A stretch of DNA of 6,880 bases from Bacteroidales bacterium (GCA_028684405.1 JAQUGA010000132.1:1-6880); one strand, 5' to 3'; numbered from the stretch's first letter, positions 1 through 6,052 are shown. Notes: generated by a model not told the origin, from the letters alone. Numbers and translations: made by a program.

Positions 1-48
1 TAATCCTACTTTTTTTTGTTTAGTAGCACTAAATTAGGTGAAATTTTT

Positions 49-98
49 AAGCGGTAAAATGTTGTGTAAAATACTTATACACAATATTTTAACCGCTT
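49..98. terminator. Long AT-rich hairpin, possible leuS-side terminator
   Basis: The left arm 49-68 pairs with the right arm 78-98 around a 9-base loop. Read outward, the arms are AAGCGGT-AAAATGTTGTGTA and the complement of AAGCGGTTAAAATATTGTGTA, so there is one bulged base and one G-U pair. On the plus strand the right arm runs directly into a short T run (97-100). On the minus strand only a weak AT-rich tail follows. The hairpin could terminate a plus-strand transcript entering from the left, or act in both directions together with read-through from leuS. The pairing is certain from the sequence; the role is inferred. Confidence 0.45.
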
Positions 99-182
99 TT
101 GTTCATAACTTTTCTGCGGATTTAAGGCATAACATTAAGTTATTTACATAAATAAATGTATTAATAATTCCTAAATCACATC

Positions 183-225
183 AGCAAATTTATTAAATAA
201 AAATCATCAACCAAATAAATTTGCT
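183..225. repeat. Perfect 12-bp inverted repeat downstream of leuS
   Basis: AGCAAATTTATT at 183-194 is the exact reverse complement of AATAAATTTGCT at 214-225, with a 19-base spacer. It starts about 82 bases beyond the leuS stop codon. There is no T-tract on the minus strand after the stem, so it is not a textbook terminator for leuS; it may instead protect the mRNA 3' end or be a protein-binding site. Confidence 0.4.
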
Positions 226-307
226 AATTTTCAAAAGAATAACACTTACTTAACCTAATTTGCTAAGATTACTAATAATTAACATCAGTGCATGTTCAAT
301 ATAAATA

Positions 308-3088
308 TTATATAACAATATTAATAATCTTCTTCGGAACCACAATCACTTTTTTCGGAGTTTTACCTTCCAGCCATTTAGCTGCTTCGGGAGCAGCCAA
401 AGCCGCTTTTTCAATATCAGCATTGCTCATATCCATAGGTAAAGCTAGAGTAAAACGCATTTTGCCATTGAAAGAAACTGGATAGTTGAATTCTGATTCT
501 GCTACAAAAGCTTCGTTGTACACTGGGAATTTTGCCAATGTGACGGATTCATTATGACCTAAATGTTGCCATAATTCTTCACAAATATGAGGCGCATAAG
601 CCGATAACAATACAACGAGTGGTTCTAAAATAGATTTTTTATTACACTTGGCATCCGTCAACTCATTCATGCAAATCATAAAAGCACTCACCGCCGTGTT
701 AAAAGAAAATCGCTCGTTGGCATCAATTATTTTCTTGATGGTTTTATGAAGAATCTTCAACTCTTCTTTCGTTGCCTCATCATTGCTTACTTCAAAACCA
801 TTTTCGCTAAAAAACAGCCTCCAGAATTTTCTAATAAAACGATTAACACCTTCAATTCCTTTGGTATCCCAAGGTTTTGATTGTTCGATGGGACCTAAAA
901 ACATTTCATAAATCCTCAAAGTGTCGGCACCATACTTTATCACTAAATCATCAGGATTTTGAACATTGTACATCGATTTTGACATTTTTTCAACTTCCCA
1001 ACCACAAAGATATTTTCCGTCTTCTAAAATAAATTCTGCAGAAGCAAATTCAGATCGCCAATTTTTAAAAGCTTCAATGTCCAAAATATCATTTTCGACC
1101 ATGCTAATATCCACATGCAATGGAGTCACTTCGTGCTGATTTTTTAAAGAATGTGAAACAAAAGTATTGGTTCCATTAATGCGATAAACAAAATTTGATC
1201 GTCCTTGAATCATGCCCTGATTAATCAATTTTTGGAAAGGCTCGTCCTTTACACACATTCCGATATCAAACAAAAATTTATTCCAAAATCTAGCATAAAT
1301 CAAATGTCCAGTTGCATGTTCGGCACCGCCCACATACAAATCTACATTTTGCCAATAGTTCACCGCTTCTTTAGAGAAATACTCTTTTTCGTTTTGAGCA
1401 TCCATATATCTTAAATAGTAACCGCTTGATCCTGCAAAGCCAGGCATTGTATTGGTTTCCAAAGGATAACCTTCGGGAGTAGTCCAGTTTTTGGCATTGG
1501 CCAAAGGAGGTTCTCCAGCTTTCGTTGGCAAATAACTGTCCACTTCGGGCAATTCTAAAGGCAATTGCGATTCATCCAACATGTATGGAATTCCATTTTT
1601 GTAATATACAGGAAATGGCTCTCCCCAATAGCGTTGGCGACTAAAAATAGCATCTCTTAAACGATAATTGATGGTCCCTTTTCCGATTCCCATCTCTTCC
1701 ACTCTGCGAATTACTTCTGATGCACCCTCTTTTACTGACATTTTATTGATAAATGAAGAATTGATGCAAATTCCATCTTTGGCATCATACGATTCTGTCC
1801 ACTCTTCGGTGGGAATGATTTCTTCATCGACTTTGGAAATAACTTGGGTGATGGGCAAATTAAAATGACGAGCAAATCCAAAATCGCGACTGTCGTGTGC
1901 AGGAACAGCCATAATGGCGCCCGTTCCATAACCCGCCAATACATATTCTGAAATCCAGATTGGAATTAATTCTTCCGTAAAAGGATGTTTTACATACGAA
2001 CCAGTAAAAGCTCCACTCACATTTTTTACTTCGGTCTGACGTTCTCTTTCTGAGCGATTTTTCGCCCAAGTTATATATTTTTCAACTTCTACTTTATGTT
2101 CTTGGGTTGTTAACTTTTCAATTAAATCATGTTCGGGACAAAGCACCATAAATCCGACTCCAAAAATGGTATCTGGGCGCGTTGTGAAAACCTCTATCGT
2201 ATCCTTTCCATCGGCCACAGGGAAATGAACAGAGGCTCCTTCGCTGCGTCCAATCCAGTTGCGTTGAATTTCTTTAATAGAATCAGACCATTCGATGGTT
2301 TCAAGTCCATCCAATAAACGCTGACCATAAGCCGTAATCCGCAACGACCACTGTCTCATCAACTTGCGCTCCACAGCATATCCACCACGAACGGACAATC
2401 CATTGACAACTTCATCGTTTGCCAAAACAGTTCCCAATTCTGGACACCAATTGACCATGGTGTCTGACAAAAATGCCAAACGATAATTCATCAGTAAGTT
2501 TTGCTGCTCCTTTTCCGACATTTTTTTCCATTCATCGGCAGAAAAAGGATCCGTCAATGAGCAAGCTGCTTTTACGTCAGCATTTCCTTTTGTTTCAAAA
2601 GTTTCAATTAATTTTGAAATCGGCTCTGCTTTATCACTAATTTTATCATACCAATGATTAAAAAGCTGGATAAATGTCCATTGCGTCCATTTATAATATT
2701 CTGGATCACAGGTCCTCACTTCTCTATCCCAATCAAAAGAGAACCCAATTTTATCAAGTTGTTCGCGATAGCGACTTATGTTTTGTTCGGTTGTAATAAT
2801 AGGATGCTGTCCCGTTTGGATGGCATATTGTTCTGCTGGCAAGCCATAGGCATCATATCCCATGGGATGAAGCACATTAAATCCAAGAGAGCGTTTATAG
2901 CGAGCATAAATATCAGAAGCGATGTATCCAAGCGGATGTCCAACATGTAGGCCAGCTCCCGATGGATAAGGAAACATATCCAAAATGTAATATTTTGGTT
3001 TTTCTGAATTATTCTCTGCTTTATAGGTCTTATTCTCTTTCCAATATTGACGCCATTTCTGCTCTATTTCCTGAAAATTGTACTCCAT
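308..3088 (-). CDS. leuS: Leucyl-tRNA synthetase (LeuRS, class Ia)
   Basis: This cytoplasmic enzyme charges tRNA-Leu with leucine using ATP and edits mischarged tRNA. The ATG at 3088 gives 926 residues, ending with the typical LeuRS tail KKVIVVPKKIINIVI. Visible signatures are the HIGH-box variant HVGH at 48-51, the editing-domain threonine-rich TTRPDT at 302-307, the conserved editing aspartate D399 in AVPAHDSRD, RLRDAIFSRQRYWG at 476-489, KMSKS at 701-705, then the anticodon-binding and C-terminal domains. Before NWCP (C215) there is an insertion of roughly 50 residues relative to E. coli LeuRS, and the E. coli-type CWRC zinc motif is replaced by SVRGGYAVERK (232 onward); both fit Bacteroidota LeuRS as I recall them. 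The frame stays open upstream to a TTG at 3127, but that codon lies inside the putative -7 promoter box and the extra residues do not resemble LeuRS, so 3088 is preferred. The gene appears monocistronic here. Confidence 0.97.
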   Translation of the reverse strand: MEYNFQEIEQKWRQYWKENKTYKAENNSEKPKYYILDMFPYPSGAGLHVGHPLGYIASDIYARYKRSLGFNVLHPMGYDAYGLPAEQYAIQTGQHPIITTEQNISRYREQLDKIGFSFDWDREVRTCDPEYYKWTQWTFIQLFNHWYDKISDKAEPISKLIETFETKGNADVKAACSLTDPFSADEWKKMSEKEQQNLLMNYRLAFLSDTMVNWCPELGTVLANDEVVNGLSVRGGYAVERKLMRQWSLRITAYGQRLLDGLETIEWSDSIKEIQRNWIGRSEGASVHFPVADGKDTIEVFTTRPDTIFGVGFMVLCPEHDLIEKLTTQEHKVEVEKYITWAKNRSERERQTEVKNVSGAFTGSYVKHPFTEELIPIWISEYVLAGYGTGAIMAVPAHDSRDFGFARHFNLPITQVISKVDEEIIPTEEWTESYDAKDGICINSSFINKMSVKEGASEVIRRVEEMGIGKGTINYRLRDAIFSRQRYWGEPFPVYYKNGIPYMLDESQLPLELPEVDSYLPTKAGEPPLANAKNWTTPEGYPLETNTMPGFAGSSGYYLRYMDAQNEKEYFSKEAVNYWQNVDLYVGGAEHATGHLIYARFWNKFLFDIGMCVKDEPFQKLINQGMIQGRSNFVYRINGTNTFVSHSLKNQHEVTPLHVDISMVENDILDIEAFKNWRSEFASAEFILEDGKYLCGWEVEKMSKSMYNVQNPDDLVIKYGADTLRIYEMFLGPIEQSKPWDTKGIEGVNRFIRKFWRLFFSENGFEVSNDEATKEELKILHKTIKKIIDANERFSFNTAVSAFMICMNELTDAKCNKKSILEPLVVLLSAYAPHICEELWQHLGHNESVTLAKFPVYNEAFVAESEFNYPVSFNGKMRFTLALPMDMSNADIEKAALAAPEAAKWLEGKTPKKVIVVPKKIINIVI

Positions 3089-3123
3089 AATATTATTTAA
3101 ATGTAGTTGATTGATGATGTTTT

Positions 3124-3132
3124 GCAAAATTA
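3124..3132 (-). promoter_or_regulatory. Likely leuS -7 promoter box
   Basis: The minus strand reads TAATTTTGC here, matching the Bacteroidota -7 consensus TAnnTTTG. Transcription would begin about 5-7 bases further on, leaving a leader of roughly 30 bases before the ATG at 3088. A good -33 TTTG is not seen; the nearest is an ATTG at slightly long spacing. The leader is AT-rich without a Shine-Dalgarno sequence, which is usual in this phylum. Confidence 0.5.
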
Positions 3133-3235
3133 AGAAAAAAGCCCAATTTTGATAGCAATGTGTTGAGAATATTATTGTATCGTTTTCTTATTTATTGTTT
3201 TAAGTGGAATTAAATCAGAAAAAATAGATAATGAC

Positions 3236-3274
3236 AGCTAAAGAACTTTCTGGAAAATGTTTTTAGCTTTTTTT
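3236..3274 (+). terminator. Orphan intrinsic terminator on the plus strand
   Basis: AGCTAAAGAAC at 3236-3246 pairs with GTTTTTAGCT at 3259-3268: ten base pairs with one bulged G and a 12-base loop, followed directly by a run of seven T (3268-3274). This is the classic Rho-independent layout in the plus direction. The only upstream gene, leuS, lies on the other strand, so no annotated transcript ends here. Confidence 0.55.
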
Positions 3275-3441
3275 CATCATTTGTTCAATTATGCTCATAT
3301 TGATTAATATAGCATCAAGGCTAAACAATTGTGTTTTATAAATAAAAAAATCTGCAAAGAGATTGAGAAATAAATGAGTTACTTGATTGCGTTTTTAACA
3401 TTTTTTAAGAGAACACTGTTTCTCTTCATTTAATTTTAATG

Positions 3442-3449
3442 TAAATTTG
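3442..3449 (+). promoter_or_regulatory. Possible plus-strand -7 box ahead of the lipoprotein cluster
   Basis: TAAATTTG matches the Bacteroidota -7 consensus TAnnTTTG. No clear -33 TTTG lies 19-21 bases upstream. If used, the start would be near 3455, giving the gene at 3737 an untranslated leader of about 280 bases that crosses the TTA microsatellite and runs antisense to the candidate small RNA. In AT-rich DNA such a match can arise by chance. Confidence 0.25.
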
Positions 3450-3507
3450 TCCAATAAACTAAATTACACCAGCTAGATTAACATTAGAATCACGACTTCA
3501 TTATTGA

Positions 3508-3528
3508 TTATTATTATTATTATTATTA
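3508..3528. repeat. TTA trinucleotide microsatellite (7 units)
   Basis: Seven perfect TTA units in a row, followed by TA. The tract lies immediately beyond the T run of the small RNA terminator when read on the minus strand, and 209 bases upstream of the first lipoprotein start. Copy number could vary by strand slippage. Confidence 0.85.
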
Positions 3529-3530
3529 TA

Positions 3531-3603
3531 CAAAAAAGCCGGAAGGGCTTGCTCCCCAACCGACTCTCTTTTCGCAACCTAACTTAGTATACACCAAATT
3601 AGA
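3531..3603 (-). ncRNA. Candidate small RNA with two hairpins and its own terminator
   Basis: Read on the minus strand, a -7 box (TATCTTTG, 3616-3609) is followed about 6 bases later by a 9-bp hairpin: CTAATTTGG (3602-3594) pairs with CTAAGTTAG (3587-3579) through two G-U pairs and a 6-base loop. A short linker of about 13 bases follows. The terminator then has an outer stem AGTCGG (3565-3560) with CCGGCT (3542-3537), a 2x2 internal loop, an inner GGG/CCC stem and a 7-base loop, and ends in six T. The predicted RNA is about 72 bases and starts almost exactly at the first stem. No family was recognised by eye. The weak point is the missing -33 TTTG. Confidence 0.5.
3532..3565 (-). terminator. 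Intrinsic terminator of the candidate small RNA
   Basis: On the minus strand the stem AGTCGG/CCGGCT (3565-3560 with 3542-3537, one G-U pair) encloses an inner three-GC stem (3557-3555 with 3547-3545) and is followed by TTTTTT then G. An alternative shorter stem AAGCC/GGCTT (3550-3546 with 3540-3536) would use the same T run. Either fold makes a good Rho-independent terminator for leftward transcription. Confidence 0.7.
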
Positions 3604-3608
3604 TTTTG

Positions 3609-3616
3609 CAAAGATA
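3609..3616 (-). promoter_or_regulatory. -7 promoter box for the candidate small RNA
   Basis: The minus strand reads TATCTTTG followed by CA, an exact match to TAnnTTTG. No TTTG is present 19-21 bases upstream; the closest is TTTC at a spacing of 14. The predicted start falls at about 3601-3603. Confidence 0.45.
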
Positions 3617-3673
3617 TAGATTTTTTCATAGAAATGCTGTTTTCTGCTCACAAGGTGTAAGAGCAAAGCCGTG

Positions 3674-3695
3674 ATGGGTTGCATGTAAGACCCAT
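3674..3695 (+). other. Small hairpin in the leader of the first lipoprotein gene
   Basis: ATGGGT (3674-3679) and ACCCAT (3690-3695) are exact inverted repeats with a 10-base loop; flanking G-T pairs can extend the stem. It ends 41 bases before the ATG at 3737 and would lie in the 5' leader of that mRNA. No T run follows, so it is not a terminator. Confidence 0.35.
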
Positions 3696-3736
3696 TGGTA
3701 ATAAAGTACAATTAAAAAACATTAAAATTTCATAGA

Positions 3737-4204
3737 ATGAAAAAAATATCAATCATTCTATTAATGATTGTTGCATTTACAAGTTGTACAAAAGAAAACT
3801 TAGTAAATACAACAACAAGAAAAGCCGATTTAAACACAAATACCAAAGCAGCGACACAACCTGTTATGCGTATATGGTATGACAATGGCGGGTCTGATTA
3901 TGGTTGTATAAAGGGAAAAGGTAATTGTCTCCCAACGACGGATATTGTTGCTGACAAAATCAAATTGATAAACAATCTTTTTTGTGTGGTTAAATCTGCT
4001 AATCAACCTGAAATTATCCATTTTTTTAAAGAAAACAGAGACGAGTTATCATTGTTTTTTGAAAAAGAAACCATTGATAATGTTCTTAATGGAACTTTTG
4101 TTGTAAAAGACAAAGACGAAAATGCACAAAACGAACGTTTTATACTTTTTGTTTTGCCATCAACTGGTGAAATAACAAGTGTAAATCCATTTGTGAGTAA
4201 ATAA
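3737..4204 (+). CDS. Small predicted lipoprotein of unknown function with a CxxxxxxC motif
   Basis: This 155-residue protein was not recognised. The N-terminus is a lipoprotein signal peptide: two lysines, a hydrophobic stretch, and the lipobox FTSC with the lipidated cysteine at C17. Residues 18-45 are Thr/Asn/Lys-rich and probably a flexible linker. Then comes the compact motif YGCIKGKGNCLPTTDI with cysteines at 57 and 64, and a third cysteine at 83. The remainder (about 70-155) mixes predicted helix (for example IIHFFKENRDELSLFF) and strand (RFILFVLPSTGEITSV). The short Cys/Gly motif recalls small secreted Bacteroidota peptides near other lipoprotein genes, but this is only a visual impression. 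A strong terminator-like hairpin follows 8 bases after the stop. The product should be lipid-anchored in the periplasm or outer membrane; the CTKEN after cleavage is only a partial surface-export signal. The start is fixed by the signal peptide. Confidence 0.85.
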   Translation: MKKISIILLMIVAFTSCTKENLVNTTTRKADLNTNTKAATQPVMRIWYDNGGSDYGCIKGKGNCLPTTDIVADKIKLINNLFCVVKSANQPEIIHFFKENRDELSLFFEKETIDNVLNGTFVVKDKDENAQNERFILFVLPSTGEITSVNPFVSK

Positions 4205-4212
4205 TAGATCAT

Positions 4213-4250
4213 TTAGCAGAGGAGAAAGAAATTTCTCTTCTGCTAATTTT
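4213..4250 (+). terminator. Terminator or attenuator between the first and second lipoprotein genes
   Basis: TTAGCAGAGGAGAAA (4213-4227) pairs along its whole length with TTTCTCTTCTGCTAA (4232-4246): 15 base pairs with one G-U pair, closed by a GAAA tetraloop and followed by TTTTAAT. It starts 8 bases after the stop codon at 4204 and ends 14 bases before the ATG at 4265. It probably ends most transcripts of the first gene, with read-through feeding the downstream pair; it could equally serve mRNA 3'-end stability. Confidence 0.75.
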
Positions 4251-4264
4251 AATCAAATTAACCA

Positions 4265-5470
4265 ATGAAACAACTTTTATTGCCAAAAATAGTTCTCTTT
4301 TTTACGCTAATAATTGCATTATCATCTTGCAATTCTAATAAAAAATTAGAAAAAGTAAATGATATTGAATTTAATATTGGATACACATTTGTTCCAAGAA
4401 ACGCTGGTATTTGTTATGATTATACCGAAAAAAAGGAGTTGATTTATTTTGCAAATCCCATATCTCAGAAATGTATTAAATTCTTTACTGTTGACGGCAA
4501 ATTAAACGATTCCATTACGCTTAGAAATGCAATAAAAGAATTAGCAAACATTGATGGAATATCTGTGATTTCAAAAGATACTATTATCATTAATTCTCAA
4601 TACACTAATCGTTATGTGGTTGTTAATAGAAAAGGTGAAGTCTGGCTATCGGTGGATATGAATGAACTAATTGATAAAACGGAACTTAATTTTTACGAAT
4701 TTGGCATGTCTTCGGTTTCAAATTCTTCAGCTGATAAAAATACATTAATGTTAAACTGTTGCTGGTATTATAACAAAAAAGACAGAATGATGAATAAAGA
4801 GCCAAAAGAGGAGTTCGCTAATTGTCAGTATGTTTATAATTCTTTGAACGAATCGCCTTATTTTTTCAAAGTCTCAGGTTTTTTAACGAGTACACCAACT
4901 GTAAGTTTTGGGTTGAAAAGGTTTTATAAAAAGATTGCAACATATTCGGGATGTTCAACAGAATCCAAAAAATACAGTTTAATAGGTGATTATACTTATG
5001 TGTTTTCTGCATTTTTGAATACTATTTTAAAGGTAAATACCAGCACGATGAAAATTGAAAAACGGATTGAAGTGAATTCTGATTATACAACCATAGGTAC
5101 TCCTATGCCTAAAATCACTGAAGAATCGATGTATCATTTACAAGATACGGTCTTGATTAACGGACGAACCAAAGGGTTAATAGCAAGGATGTACTACAGC
5201 AAAGAGCAAGAAAAGTATTATGTAATTGTTTATCACGAAGTTAAAAATGTAAAAGGGTTGCTAGAAGAGGATTTGAGACGTCATTTTTCAATCATTATTT
5301 ACGATAAAGCGTTTAAAAAGTTGCACGAAGAGGCTTTTATGGATGGCGTATACCTCGGTTGGGGCGCTTTAGTTACTTCACAAGGTTTACTAATTCCAAA
5401 AAACAACACAAACGAAACAAAAATAAACAATGGAAAATCGACATATACTCTTTTTAAATATTCGGACTAG
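4265..5470 (+). CDS. DUF4221/beta-propeller-like lipoprotein
   Basis: A 401-residue protein with a lipoprotein signal peptide (hydrophobic 4-19, lipobox LSSC, C22). The rest is rich in short strands separated by polar turns, as in beta-propellers: for example ELIYFANPISQKCIKFF (58-74) followed by DGKL, and NRYVVVNRKGEVWLSV (115-130). The C-terminal third, with KYYVIVYHEV (317-326), HFSIIIYDKAFKKLHEEAF (340-358) and SQGLLIP (372-378), resembles the ending I recall for DUF4221 lipoproteins of Bacteroidota, which are of unknown function and have a TolB-like propeller. Family assignment is from memory, so moderate. No enzyme active site is visible. Beyond C22 there are six further cysteines (50, 70, 165, 166, 187, 230), notable for an exported protein next to a CIPC protein. 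It overlaps the next gene by 41 bases, indicating co-transcription. No promoter of its own was seen. Confidence 0.85.
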   Translation: MKQLLLPKIVLFFTLIIALSSCNSNKKLEKVNDIEFNIGYTFVPRNAGICYDYTEKKELIYFANPISQKCIKFFTVDGKLNDSITLRNAIKELANIDGISVISKDTIIINSQYTNRYVVVNRKGEVWLSVDMNELIDKTELNFYEFGMSSVSNSSADKNTLMLNCCWYYNKKDRMMNKEPKEEFANCQYVYNSLNESPYFFKVSGFLTSTPTVSFGLKRFYKKIATYSGCSTESKKYSLIGDYTYVFSAFLNTILKVNTSTMKIEKRIEVNSDYTTIGTPMPKITEESMYHLQDTVLINGRTKGLIARMYYSKEQEKYYVIVYHEVKNVKGLLEEDLRRHFSIIIYDKAFKKLHEEAFMDGVYLGWGALVTSQGLLIPKNNTNETKINNGKSTYTLFKYSD

Positions 5471-5912
5471 CCTATTTGTGCTTACTTTGCTTTTTGCGGG
5501 TTGTAATCAGTCCTCGACTAAAGTTCATAAACCTACAACATTTGATACTTTAACCGACTATTTTAAAATCAGACAGGAGTTTGTATTAGATAAAAAAGTA
5601 AAAACTGTTTTCGTATTAACAGAATATGGCTGCATTCCTTGCAATCGGAAGTTCTCAAGTTATATTCAAGAGAATGTAAACAACGATTCGATATTGTTTT
5701 TAATCACCGCTTCGGGCTCAATGGTTGATATAACGCCCTACGAAAACAATGAAAAAAATATTTTTTATGATCAAAATATGAACATTGAAAAATACCCAAT
5801 TTTTAAAATATCGAAAGCTATTTACCTAAAAAATAATGGAATAGATACCATAATTTCATTAAGTGCTGAGCGGTTAGAATCGCAATTGGAATATATTAAA
5901 AAGCATAAATAG
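5430..5912 (+). CDS. Thioredoxin-like lipoprotein with a CIPC motif
   Basis: A 160-residue protein with signal peptide and lipobox FAGC (lipidated C25). After a linker comes the start of a thioredoxin-like fold: strand KVKTVFVLTEYG, then C68-I69-P70-C71, then helix NRKFSSYIQENV; next strand SILFLITASG (87-96), and a final strand pair IYLKNNGIDTIISL followed by the helix AERLESQLEYIKKHK. This order matches a minimal thioredoxin fold. The CxxC pair suggests thiol-disulfide exchange or holding a disulfide in the periplasm. The usual cis-proline before the penultimate strand is not evident: the corresponding stretch reads KISKAIYLKNNG. The ATG at 5430 lies inside the previous gene (41-base overlap, different frame), which suggests translational coupling. 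This start is preferred because it supplies positive residues (R4, H5, R12) ahead of the hydrophobic core; starting at the GTG of V17 would lose them. The precise family is not recognised. Confidence 0.85.
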   Translation: MENRHILFLNIRTSLFVLTLLFAGCNQSSTKVHKPTTFDTLTDYFKIRQEFVLDKKVKTVFVLTEYGCIPCNRKFSSYIQENVNNDSILFLITASGSMVDITPYENNEKNIFYDQNMNIEKYPIFKISKAIYLKNNGIDTIISLSAERLESQLEYIKKHK

Positions 5913-6021
5913 ACGATTAAATGTGAGATTTTATCTGCATTTATTCTTCGTAAATGACCTTACAACATGACAAAAACACAACTACCAAATATTCTCACAA
6001 TTATATTATAACCGTATAACA

Positions 6022-6052
6022 CTGGCTATCAGCAAGCTAGAGGTTTTTTTTT
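6022..6052 (+). terminator. Candidate terminator for the lipoprotein cluster
   Basis: CTGGCT (6022-6027) pairs with AGCTAG (6035-6040) through one G-U pair around a 7-base loop, followed by AGG and a run of nine T (6044-6052). The stem is short but the T run is the longest on the plus strand in this intergenic region. It starts 110 bases after the stop at 5912. Confidence 0.4.

Larger units (their letters stand above)
1..307. other. Gene-free AT-rich region downstream of leuS
   Basis: No credible coding sequence is seen here on either strand. The stretch holds two separate hairpins (49-98 and 183-225, listed on their own) and a run of nine T at about 10-18 that could be the tail of a plus-strand terminator belonging to a gene left of the window. 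The word AATTTGCTA of the second hairpin recurs near 258-266. An open frame beginning at 288 on the plus strand is only the antisense shadow of the leuS 3' end. Confidence 0.7.
3089..3736. other. Long gene-free stretch between leuS and the lipoprotein cluster
   Basis: About 650 bases without a credible protein gene. In order it holds the leuS promoter, an orphan plus-strand terminator hairpin (3236-3274), a 7-bp hairpin with arms 3407-3413 and 3420-3426, a possible plus-strand -7 box (3442-3449), seven TTA units (3508-3528), a candidate minus-strand small RNA (3531-3603) with its own -7 box, and a small hairpin (3674-3695) just ahead of the first lipoprotein gene. A 61-codon minus-strand frame at 3526-3711 ends in the small RNA's terminator and is judged spurious. 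Confidence 0.65.

Noticed and set aside
288..485. 65-codon plus-strand open frame with a hydrophobic start
   Set aside because: It lies almost entirely antisense to the conserved leuS C-terminus and has no independent support.
3089..3127. Longer leuS N-terminus starting at TTG 3127
   Set aside because: The codon lies inside a TAnnTTTG promoter match, the added 13 residues do not look like LeuRS, and the ATG at 3088 begins the expected MEYNFQEIEQKW N-terminus.
3407..3426. 7-bp hairpin AAGAGAA/TTCTCTT as a terminator
   Set aside because: The stem is short, AT-rich and followed only by a broken T stretch (CATTTAATTTT), so it is not strong enough to list as a terminator.
3508..3528. Possible CRISPR or tandem-repeat array
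   Set aside because: Only a 3-base unit is repeated, with no spacers; it is a simple microsatellite. No other repeat array occurs in the window.
3526..3711. 61-codon minus-strand open frame
   Set aside because: It has no signal or domain, its last codons are simply the terminator hairpin and T run of the candidate small RNA, and it spans that RNA's promoter box. It is best explained as chance translation of non-coding DNA.
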